Source: Akkermansia muciniphila (GTDB lineage: Bacteria; Verrucomicrobiota; Verrucomicrobiia; Verrucomicrobiales; Akkermansiaceae). From it: DNA of 64,000 nt. The stretch's first letter is position 1. The number at the start of each line of letters is the position of its first letter. Location of the stretch: the NCBI GenBank assembly GCA_004557455.1, contig SFDX01000005.1:65561-129560 (forward strand), in the 5' to 3' direction. This document shows positions 32,579 through 39,766 of this stretch, in pieces. The position numbers and the translations under genes were made by a program. The notes below the pieces were generated by a model. The model saw only the letters and a program-made list of their open reading frames with translations. It was not told the DNA's origin and searched no databases.

Positions 32579-33637
32579 ATGTCAGACAGGTGCAGCGGAG
32601 GATTATACAGCAAGGAGGGATCGGCGATGCTCAAGGGCGTGGCAATTTTAACGATGCTGTATTCCCATTTTTTCGGAATGTTCAGTGTTGATGTGAGTGC
32701 AGAGGCGATGCGTGCTGACCGGGTTTTCTCGTGCTTGGCCGGTCCGGCATCGCAGGGGCACGGTGTTCTTTGTTTGGCATTGTTTGCTTTTGTAACGGGA
32801 TTCGGCTACTGTGTCATATCCGGCAGAGAATCACGCGGTATTGTGAGCGCTACAGTGGACCGACTCAGGCGTTTTTATCCATTCTTTATCGCGTTTTGTT
32901 GTCTGTTCATATGTTTGGCTTATTTGTGCCCGTATTCCGGCAAGATCTGCCCGGAGCGTGTGCCTTCCTACTTTTTGACAATGGTAGGACTGAGGCATGG
33001 GATAACGGATTATTGGTATATCAGTGTTTTTCTTCTATCGGCACTTTTCTGTTTCCCTCTCTTTCTCTTTGCTCGCAGGAATAGTAAGCTGCTATACATT
33101 GCACTTTGGGTTCTGCTGGCGATTTCTCCTGGGAAGAATACACTCTATTCCGTGTGTTTCCATATCCTTGCTCTGTTTACGAGTAATCCCGCCGAATGTG
33201 TGGTTGGAGTATCAGAGATATGCTACTTCGGAGCAATCTCTTGGATGCCTTATTTCGTGATTGGATGGCTGTTGGCGGCGTTGGGCCAAAAGGATGGTAT
33301 TTCTCCGCTCCTCAAAATAGGTATTATCGTTACTGGCATTCTGTGCGGCGATACATCATCGGCAGTGAAGGTGTATTTCCTCATTTCACTACTCCTTGTC
33401 TACATATTACAACGAGTGCCGGGGCGGTGGGTGAGGCCGCTGGTGTTGTTGGGGAATTACTCGGCCTGTATGTGGCTGAATCATCGTCTGATCTTCGGGT
33501 ATTGGTTTGCCGGGTGGTTTTACGGGTTGCCGACACCGCTGAATTTTGGATTGTTGGTGGTGTTCTCTTTTGTTCTCTCCGTTTTGATAACGAAGGCGTG
33601 GAACGGAGGGTTGAAGTACTTGTCGAGACGGGGGTAA
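32579..33637 (+). CDS. acyltransferase-3-like integral membrane protein
   Basis: 352 aa with about ten hydrophobic segments. The N-terminal SAMLKGVAILTMLYSHFFGMF fits the acyltransferase-3 start, where a KGxAIxxxxxxHxF pattern carries the conserved His. RRFYPFFIAFC, ITDYWYISVFLLSALF and YSACMWLNHRLIFGYWF are consistent with the family. Such proteins O-acetylate or succinylate surface polysaccharides. Base composition is somewhat more A+T-rich than that of uvrB. The start is fixed by the promoter. Confidence 0.7.
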   Translation: MSDRCSGGLYSKEGSAMLKGVAILTMLYSHFFGMFSVDVSAEAMRADRVFSCLAGPASQGHGVLCLALFAFVTGFGYCVISGRESRGIVSATVDRLRRFYPFFIAFCCLFICLAYLCPYSGKICPERVPSYFLTMVGLRHGITDYWYISVFLLSALFCFPLFLFARRNSKLLYIALWVLLAISPGKNTLYSVCFHILALFTSNPAECVVGVSEICYFGAISWMPYFVIGWLLAALGQKDGISPLLKIGIIVTGILCGDTSSAVKVYFLISLLLVYILQRVPGRWVRPLVLLGNYSACMWLNHRLIFGYWFAGWFYGLPTPLNFGLLVVFSFVLSVLITKAWNGGLKYLSRRG

Positions 33638-33693
33638 GAAGGCCATATAACGCCGGGAAACTTTTCCTCTGGGGAATAAGGGGCGGATTTTGC

Positions 33694-33722
33694 TTGATAG
33701 GGGGTGGATGATATGGTAGAAT
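33694..33722 (+). promoter_or_regulatory. promoter of the M28 peptidase gene (leaderless)
   Basis: TTGATA (33694-33699), 17-bp spacer, TAGAAT (33717-33722), then 6 nt to the ATG at 33729. Confidence 0.8.
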
Positions 33723-33728
33723 GAGTGC

Positions 33729-34697
33729 ATGGGTAAGAGGTGTACCATAGTGATAACGCTGTTATTCGGGTTCCTGTCTGTGGCATTTGCCTTGGGATCG
33801 TGTGCTTGTTTGACATATACAGAAAAGACTCCGGCCGTGGCGGAAGTGGCGAGCGTACTGCGCCTGCGGGGACATGTGCAGCAGCTGTGTCGGGTGCCGC
33901 GCTACGGGGAGACGATTCAGCATGCCCGTGAGTACATCGCAGGACAACTGAAGCAGGCGGGCTTTACGCCGCAGTGGCAGTATTTCGAGGTGGATGGGGA
34001 GAAGAGGGTGAATATCTCGGTGAGCATCCCTGGGCGGAGTCCTCAGCGCTATGTGATCGGGGCTCATTACGATGCCTGTGAGGGGGAACCCTCTAATCCC
34101 GGGGCGGACGACAATGCCGGTGCTGTTTCTGTTTTGTTGGAGCTGGCGCGTTTCTTAGGCTCCGCCGCCGTGGGGGAGTACGGGCTGGAGCTGGTGTTTT
34201 ACGACTGCGAGGAGCCCCCGTGGTTCGGCACGCAGGATATGGGCAGCGCGCGTCATGCCGCTACCTGCAGCCCGGAGACGGTGCGGGGCATGGTTTGCTT
34301 GGAGATGTTGGGGTATTACAGCGATGAGCCCGGCAGCCAGCCGTCCCTCTTTGCCGGCTCCCGCCTGTTTCTGCCCTCCAAGGGTAACTTTGTGGCTGTG
34401 GTCGGCGACCTTTCTGCTGTCTCACTCGCCCGCCGGGCGTACCGCTTTCTTTCCGCCGACATGGCAGCCCTGCGCCTCAACGTTCCGTGGGTGCATGATA
34501 CAGCCCTCTATTTCAGCGACCACCGCAACTACGAGCCCCTCGGTATCCCCTCCATCATGATCACCGATACCGCGATGCTGCGCAACTCAAACTACCACAC
34601 CCCGGGCGATACCCCGGAGACCTTGGACTACAACCGCATGGCCTTGGTCAGCCGCAACATTCAGCGTTTCGTACGGAGCTTGGCCGAGGGTAAGTAG
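33729..34697 (+). CDS. exported M28-family zinc aminopeptidase
   Basis: 322 aa. The N-terminus MGKRCTIVITLLFGFLSVAFALGSCA is a signal peptide. It may be a lipoprotein signal, though the GSC/CAC context is not a perfect lipobox. Zinc ligands of the M28 fold are visible: His113-x-Asp115 (GAHYDACEG), Asp127 (GADDNAG), Glu-Glu in FYDCEEPPW, an Asp/Glu-rich strand (VCLEMLGYY) and a C-terminal His in NSNYHTPGDTPETLDY. The enzyme would trim peptides in the periplasm or at the surface. It is monocistronic. Confidence 0.85.
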   Translation: MGKRCTIVITLLFGFLSVAFALGSCACLTYTEKTPAVAEVASVLRLRGHVQQLCRVPRYGETIQHAREYIAGQLKQAGFTPQWQYFEVDGEKRVNISVSIPGRSPQRYVIGAHYDACEGEPSNPGADDNAGAVSVLLELARFLGSAAVGEYGLELVFYDCEEPPWFGTQDMGSARHAATCSPETVRGMVCLEMLGYYSDEPGSQPSLFAGSRLFLPSKGNFVAVVGDLSAVSLARRAYRFLSADMAALRLNVPWVHDTALYFSDHRNYEPLGIPSIMITDTAMLRNSNYHTPGDTPETLDYNRMALVSRNIQRFVRSLAEGK

Positions 34698-34973
34698 TCT
34701 CGGTACCGCCCATGTCGCCGGAACGCTGTATCCGGGAATTTGCGGAATTGGCCTTCCATGGCGACCAAAAAATGCAGAATTGGCCGCCATTAGCGGCCAT
34801 CTCGGAAGACTCTTTCCTTGTTTTTGGGGTGAAGATGAGGTAGTCCGGAGCCATGAACGAGGACTCAAAAACCGTAGTTGGCAGAACAGATCATTGATGT
34901 TCAGCAGGCAGATTTTACAGATCCCTGCTCTCGTATACCATAAATTCGGGCACAGGATGGAGGCATCAGCATT

Positions 34974-36176
34974 GTGATGGGGGTGCGGCGCTGCGGTAAA
35001 TCCACACTGATGGAAAGCATCATGGCACGGCTGGTAACGAAGGGGGTGCCACGCGAAAACATCGTATGGCTTAACTTCTCCGATGATCGCTTCCTTCCCC
35101 TGCGCCTCGGCGATTGGGATATTATCCACAGTGTGTACTTCTCCATATATCCCGAAAAGCGCCGAAAGGAAAAAGTCTATTTCTTTTTTGATGAAATCCA
35201 GCTCTATCCCAATTGGGAGTTATTTGTGGAGCGACTGCGTCGCGAGGAAAATTGCGAGATCTACATCACCGGGTCCTCGGCTCGTATGCTGTCAAAGGAG
35301 ATAGGTACAGCCCTCCGGGGGCGGACCCTCAGTTGGGAATTGTTTCCTTTCTCCTTCGGCGAATACCTCATCCGCTGCAACCCGCCGCGCAACAAGAAGA
35401 GCAGCAATTATCGTCTCTTCATGCAGAATGCGTGGGAGCGATATAAGGAGGAAGGTGGCTTCCCTGCCGTCTTCGGAATCGATGCGTCCCTGCGTCGGCA
35501 ACTGCACCGGGAATATTTCAATGCTCTCCTCCTCCGAGATGTCATTGAGCGATACAACGTGCGCTATCCCCAAGTGCTTCGCCACTTGGCCAATAGGGTT
35601 ATCAATAGTATCGGTACACTGTTCTCTGTCAGAAAGGTGCATGATGAACTGAAATCACTGGGGTATTCACTCGGACGCGATACCATCACGCAATTTCTGC
35701 AGTGGATGGAAGATGCCTACTTTATCTTTGCCGTTCCTGCTTTCAGTGCCTCCGTGGCCCGCCGGACACGAGAATTCCGCAAGCTGTATTGTGTCGACCA
35801 TTCCATGGCCGCCTCCCTGAGCACCCGCATTTTGAAAAACCGAGGGCAGATGCTCGAAAATATGGTATTCTGCGCTCTGCGTCAGGAAACTCCGGGTGTT
35901 TACTACTACCGCACCGGGGAAGGCTACGAAGTCGACTTTATCGCTCTACTCCCCGACGGTGAGAAGGTTCTTGTTCAGGTATGCGAAGACATGAGTATCC
36001 CGGAGACTCGAAGCCGTGAAATCCGAGCCCTCACCTCTGCTATGGCAGAGACCAAGCTCACTGTCGGTTACATCGTTACAGAATCGCTCAGTGAAATAAT
36101 AGAAACGCCCGCCGGGACCATCCGTTGCGTTCCTGCTCCGGATTTTTTTAATCAACGTCTGTTTGCAGTTCAATGA
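34974..36176 (+). CDS. AAA_14/DUF4143 ATPase, apparently lacking its N-terminal strand
   Basis: About 400 aa. Walker A is GVRRCGKSTLM at the very start; Walker B is KVYFFFDEIQLYPNW. A sensor-like EIYITGSSARML, then ELFPFSFGEYLI, and a C-terminal DUF4143 nuclease-like part (VYYYRTGEGYEVDFIALLPDGEKVLVQV) complete the family pattern. Homologues have about 25-40 residues before the Walker A strand. Here codons reading GGISIV continue in frame upstream of the ATG at 34977 but meet a stop at 34941, with no ATG or GTG other than 34974. Either a frameshift has removed the start or the protein is shorter than usual. The 280 bp before it hold no other gene. Confidence 0.75.
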   Translation: MMGVRRCGKSTLMESIMARLVTKGVPRENIVWLNFSDDRFLPLRLGDWDIIHSVYFSIYPEKRRKEKVYFFFDEIQLYPNWELFVERLRREENCEIYITGSSARMLSKEIGTALRGRTLSWELFPFSFGEYLIRCNPPRNKKSSNYRLFMQNAWERYKEEGGFPAVFGIDASLRRQLHREYFNALLLRDVIERYNVRYPQVLRHLANRVINSIGTLFSVRKVHDELKSLGYSLGRDTITQFLQWMEDAYFIFAVPAFSASVARRTREFRKLYCVDHSMAASLSTRILKNRGQMLENMVFCALRQETPGVYYYRTGEGYEVDFIALLPDGEKVLVQVCEDMSIPETRSREIRALTSAMAETKLTVGYIVTESLSEIIETPAGTIRCVPAPDFFNQRLFAVQ

Positions 36177-36237
36177 GTATTTTCAGTCATAGAGTGATTT
36201 TTTTTCATCTAATTTGACAAATTGTTGAAATCGGACT

Positions 36238-36267
36238 TGACATAAGATACCCGGATATGCGATAATT
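36238..36267 (+). promoter_or_regulatory. promoter of the DUF4177 gene pair
   Basis: TTGACA (36238-36243), 18-bp spacer, GATAAT (36262-36267). It gives a leader of roughly 58 nt, longer than for most genes here. Confidence 0.7.
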
Positions 36268-36331
36268 CGACCCGTGCACGAATTCGGGATTAACCGAAGC
36301 TGCGTGTTAAGGAAAGCATACACCTCAGTTT

Positions 36332-36751
36332 ATGAAATATTACCTCTTAGACAGTACCACGAACACTTGGAGTGAGGAGTTATACACGCTAAAGGCTCTG
36401 CTCCTCATGGGTAATCTTGATGATTCTTCCATCCTTGCCACCGAGGACGGAAAGAAGACTCTGACGCTCGGTGAAGCAAAGACCACTGCATCGGTTCGGC
36501 CGGTACAGGAAAAGGTTAAAATGTTTACCTCTTCTCGACCAACCGCAGCAGGTCCGGGTAAAAAGGAGTACAAGGTTCTCAGTCAAAAGGACAAGTGGTA
36601 TTCCGGAAAGTTTGATCCGGCGCTTCTTGAAAAAGCCCTCAACGATTATGCGGAGATGGGATATCGGGTAGTTTGTAGTTCTACCGCATCCATTCAAGGT
36701 TTTACCGGTACCCGTGAGGAAATGATTATCATTTTAGAAAGGGATAAATAA
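36332..36751 (+). CDS. DUF4177-containing protein
   Basis: 139 aa. The C-terminal 60 residues (KEYKVLSQKDKWYSGKFDPALLEKALNDYAEMGYRVV to the end) match the DUF4177 pattern of a small alpha/beta domain whose function is unknown. Residues 1-50 form a second small domain (MKYYLLDSTTNTWSEELYTL), and a Pro/Ser-rich linker joins them. The stop overlaps the next ATG (TAATG), so the two genes are translationally coupled. Confidence 0.7.
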   Translation: MKYYLLDSTTNTWSEELYTLKALLLMGNLDDSSILATEDGKKTLTLGEAKTTASVRPVQEKVKMFTSSRPTAAGPGKKEYKVLSQKDKWYSGKFDPALLEKALNDYAEMGYRVVCSSTASIQGFTGTREEMIIILERDK

Positions 36752-37047
36752 TGAAGTATACAGTTACAGACGGTGTGGCTTTCTTTGAAGGGCGAGTCCC
36801 CTCTGCTCGTCCCATACGGGCCATAGAGACAAGCATGGATGGCATGTTCGTCCAAACGCAGCTGAAAAGTTTAGAAAGCCTGAAGAAGGCTATGGCGCGC
36901 AGGGCAATACAATTAGGGGGTAACTGCATCATGTGTTTCGAGTATGGGCAGAAACAGTCCTCTTTCTGGAAGAGTATATTCTCCATGGATGATATCTACT
37001 GGAAAGGGAAGGGCATTGTTGCAGTAGTCGATCCGGACACCCTTTGA
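36751..37047 (+). CDS. small hypothetical protein coupled to the DUF4177 gene
   Basis: 98 aa. The ARRAIQLGGNCIMCFEYGQK segment resembles the core of small YbjQ-like domains, where an alanine-rich helix precedes a GxNxI strand. The match is weak and I do not assign a family. It ends near 37047, and the 187 bp to rho hold no further gene. Confidence 0.55.
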   Translation: MKYTVTDGVAFFEGRVPSARPIRAIETSMDGMFVQTQLKSLESLKKAMARRAIQLGGNCIMCFEYGQKQSSFWKSIFSMDDIYWKGKGIVAVVDPDTL

Positions 37048-37234
37048 GGATTTTCGGGGACAATTCGGCTATCGAAAGCGCGCCGGTTTGGGGCTTTTAG
37101 ATTCGGAGTACTCCCTCCTCGCATACGAGCATTCGCCATAAAAGCCGACCTCAGTCAAGGGCTTGTGTTTCGGCAGCATGGCGTGGCGATGACTCAAGAC
37201 ATCCGGAGACCCGTACTACCCCACTCCGGGCCGG

Positions 37235-38557
37235 TCAGCGGGTTTTGAGGTCCATGAGGAGCTGGGCATTCTTCGGGCATTTGCGCAGGAAGAAGAGTAG
37301 GCGCTCCATGGCCTCCGCCGGTTTGTGGCCTGCGAGGGCGCGGCGAATGAGGTGAATTTTCTCGAGCTGGAAGGGGTGGAGAAGGAGCTCCTCGCGGCGG
37401 GTGCCGCTCTTGAGGATGTCGACAGCGGGGTAGATGTACATCTCCGCGATGCGGCGGTTGAGGACAAGCTCCATGTTGCCGGTGCCCTTGAACTCTTGGA
37501 AGATGAGGTCATCCATGCGGCTGTTGGTCTCCACCAAAGCGGTGGCGAGGATGGTGAGCGAGCCGGCGGTGCGGGTATCGCGGGCGGCGGCGAAGAGCGC
37601 ACGCGGGGTCTCCAGTGCGCGGGAGTCAATACCGCCGCTCATGGTGCGCCCGTTGCCGCGCGTGTTGTTGTTATACGCACGCGCGAGACGTGTAATAGAG
37701 TCCATGAGGATGAGCACGTGGCGGCCGGCCTCGACCAAGCGCTTGGCCCGCTCCACACACATCTCTGCGATGCGGCAGTGCTCCTGTACGTTGCTGTCAT
37801 TGCTGGAGGCGAAGATCTCCGCCCCCGGAAGGGCACGCTTGAACTCCGTGACCTCCTCCGGACGCTCATCGACCAAGAGAATCATGAGGTGGAGATCCTC
37901 CTCGTAATTCTTGAGGGCACCCTCCGCAATGTGCATGAGGAAGGTAGTCTTGCCGGTGCGGGGCGGGGCAACGATGAGCCCGCGCTGCCCGCGACCCACG
38001 GGCGCAACGAGGTCGAGCGTGCGCGTGGTCGTGCGGTCCGGCGTTGTCTCAAAGACAAGCCGATGGGTGGGGTTGTAGGCCTTGAGGTCGGCGAAATGCG
38101 GGTTGGCGGCGGCTTCCTCAGGACTTTGGCCGTTGACGGAAGTGATGGAAATCATCTGGTGACCCCGCTCATACTTCTGCGCCATGCCGGTGATTTGAAC
38201 GAAGGGACGCAGGTGCAGCTTGGCAATCAAGTCCGCCGGCACATAAACGGAATCAACATTCTGTGCCCAGTTGCACTGCTGCTCACGCACAAAACCGAAG
38301 CCCTTGGGCGTGATCTCCAGCAAGCCGGTGAGCTCACGCGGCTCGCCTACGGGCACATAGGCCGCCCCGCCTCCGGTGGCGTTTTTGCGAGCGCCCTTGT
38401 GGAAAGGCTTGCGGAAGCGATTCTTGCCGCCGGCGTTGTTGGCAGGGCGGCGATCCGGGGAATCCCCATTGCCGCCGTTATCGCCCTGCGGGCGCGACGT
38501 GTGGCGCTTGAAGAACCTGCGCTTGGGCGCGTTGCCTAATTCCTCCGGTTGACCCAT
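37235..38557 (-). CDS. rho: transcription termination factor Rho
   Basis: 440 aa. An Arg/Gly/Asn-rich N-terminal extension of about 60 residues (RRFFKRHTSRPQGDNGG...) precedes the RNA-binding cold-shock-like domain (GLLEITPKGFGFVRE; VPADLIAKLHLR). The hexameric ATPase core has Walker A APPRTGKT, Walker B LHLMILLVDERPEEVTE, the Q-loop and R-loop region MSGGIDSRALETPR, and the family end LRKCPKNAQLLMDLKT. Such basic N-terminal insertions occur in several phyla. An in-frame GTG at 38575 is an alternative start. Downstream of yebC. Confidence 0.93.
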   Translation of the reverse strand: MGQPEELGNAPKRRFFKRHTSRPQGDNGGNGDSPDRRPANNAGGKNRFRKPFHKGARKNATGGGAAYVPVGEPRELTGLLEITPKGFGFVREQQCNWAQNVDSVYVPADLIAKLHLRPFVQITGMAQKYERGHQMISITSVNGQSPEEAAANPHFADLKAYNPTHRLVFETTPDRTTTRTLDLVAPVGRGQRGLIVAPPRTGKTTFLMHIAEGALKNYEEDLHLMILLVDERPEEVTEFKRALPGAEIFASSNDSNVQEHCRIAEMCVERAKRLVEAGRHVLILMDSITRLARAYNNNTRGNGRTMSGGIDSRALETPRALFAAARDTRTAGSLTILATALVETNSRMDDLIFQEFKGTGNMELVLNRRIAEMYIYPAVDILKSGTRREELLLHPFQLEKIHLIRRALAGHKPAEAMERLLFFLRKCPKNAQLLMDLKTR

Positions 38558-38579
38558 GATGTTGTGTGCTTGCACATAT

Positions 38580-38600
38580 CGGCGGGTGGTGCACCCGCCG
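38580..38600. repeat. hairpin between yebC and rho
   Basis: Perfect 9-bp stem CGGCGGGTG (38580-38588) / CACCCGCCG (38592-38600) with a 3-nt loop. No T-run follows on the minus strand, so it is not a normal terminator. It sits 22 bp before the rho ATG and could affect rho expression. Confidence 0.6.
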
Positions 38601-38636
38601 ACTGTAGGTGACGTGATGATTAAGAAAAGGGGCGGA

Positions 38637-39389
38637 TCACAGTTGATCCATGATAGCCTCGTCTATCTCGAAGTTGGTGAACACGTTCATCGTGTCATCG
38701 TAGTCATCGAGCAGCTCGTAAATCTTCATGACCTTGTGAGCTGTCTCGACATCCGAGATGAGCGTGGGATTCTGCGGCACGGAGATGAGCTTCATGCCGG
38801 TAACATTCTTACCCGCAGCGGAGAGGGCAGAAGAGATCTCCTGCAGATCCGTGGGGCCGCAGGTGAAGACCCACTCATTCTCGTTCTCCCCCTGCTCGAA
38901 CTCATCCGCCCCGCAGTCCATGGCCAGCTCCATCGCGGCGTCCTCGTCCAGGGACTCATCAACGATGCGAACCTCGCCCTTGCGGTCGAATTGGTAGGAG
39001 ACGGAACCCGGGGTGCCCATGTTGCCGCCGTTGCGGGAGAAAATGGTGCGGATTTCCGACGAGCAGCGGTTCGTGTTGTCCGTGGCCACCTCGACGATGA
39101 TGGCCGTACCGGCGGGGCCGTAGCCCTCGTAGGTGACCTCCTGAATGGTGGCACCCTGCAACTCACCGGTGCCCTTCTTGATGGCGCGGTCAATGTTGTC
39201 CTTGGGCATGGAAGCGGCCTTGGCACCCTCAATGGCAGCGCGCAGGCGCGGGTTGGTGTCGACATCGCCGCCACCGCTCTTGGCAGCCAGGGTAATCTCG
39301 TGAGAGAAACGAGCAAAGATCTTGCCCTTCTTCGCGTCGGCAGCAGCCTTCGTGAACTTAATCTTGGACCATTTATTATGACCGGACAT
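38637..39389 (-). CDS. yebC: YebC/PmpR-family protein
   Basis: 250 aa starting MSGHNKWSKIKFTKAAADAKKGK, the invariant start of the family, followed by GGGDVDTNPRLRAAIEGAKAASMPKDNIDRAIKKG and TYEGYGPAGTAIIVEVATDN. The C-terminal third (DEFEQGENENEWVFTCGP) is typical. YebC proteins have been described as transcriptional regulators and, more recently, as ribosome-associated factors relieving polyproline stalling. A promoter-like TTGTAT-N17-CAAAAT lies about 30 bp upstream on the minus strand. rho follows. Confidence 0.93.
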   Translation of the reverse strand: MSGHNKWSKIKFTKAAADAKKGKIFARFSHEITLAAKSGGGDVDTNPRLRAAIEGAKAASMPKDNIDRAIKKGTGELQGATIQEVTYEGYGPAGTAIIVEVATDNTNRCSSEIRTIFSRNGGNMGTPGSVSYQFDRKGEVRIVDESLDEDAAMELAMDCGADEFEQGENENEWVFTCGPTDLQEISSALSAAGKNVTGMKLISVPQNPTLISDVETAHKVMKIYELLDDYDDTMNVFTNFEIDEAIMDQL

Positions 39390-39536
39390 ACGTAGTGAAT
39401 GTGGATTGGAAAGTATTTTGCCCCGGTGGGAAGTTCCATACAAAGGCCGGGGCGGGAAGCAAACACCGCAAAAAGCCAAATCAAAACATCCCGGGAACCC
39501 CGAGCGGGGAACAACCCGCCGATGAGTGGGGAAAAA

Positions 39537-39610
<74 letters not shown>

Positions 39611-39629
39611 ATGTCATGAATACGGGGAC

Positions 39630-39657
39630 ATTATACAGATTTTTCTGCGGATTGCAA
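39630..39657 (-). promoter_or_regulatory. tRNA-Pro promoter
   Basis: Minus strand TTGCAA (39652-39657), 16-bp spacer, TATAAT (39630-39635), 19 nt before the mature tRNA 5' end. Confidence 0.8.
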
Positions 39658-39711
39658 GAACAAATTCTCGTTTTTTTGCAAAAAATACGACTTTGAGGGA
39701 GGTCCCGGGAC

Positions 39712-39747
39712 GAAAAATCCCCACCGAACCGAGAAGGAACGGTGGGG
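39712..39747 (-). terminator. terminator of the TolA-like protein gene
   Basis: CCCCACCG (39719-39726) / CGGTGGGG (39740-39747), 13-nt loop, followed on the minus strand by ATTTTT. Confidence 0.85.
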
Positions 39748-39766
39748 AAAAGCGGAGGAACGGGGG

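Noticed and set aside
34648..34854. Short frames between the M28 peptidase and the ATPase
   Set aside because: No promoter, motif or ribosome site; a GGCCGC/GCGGCC inverted repeat near 34790 was noted but is too weak to call.
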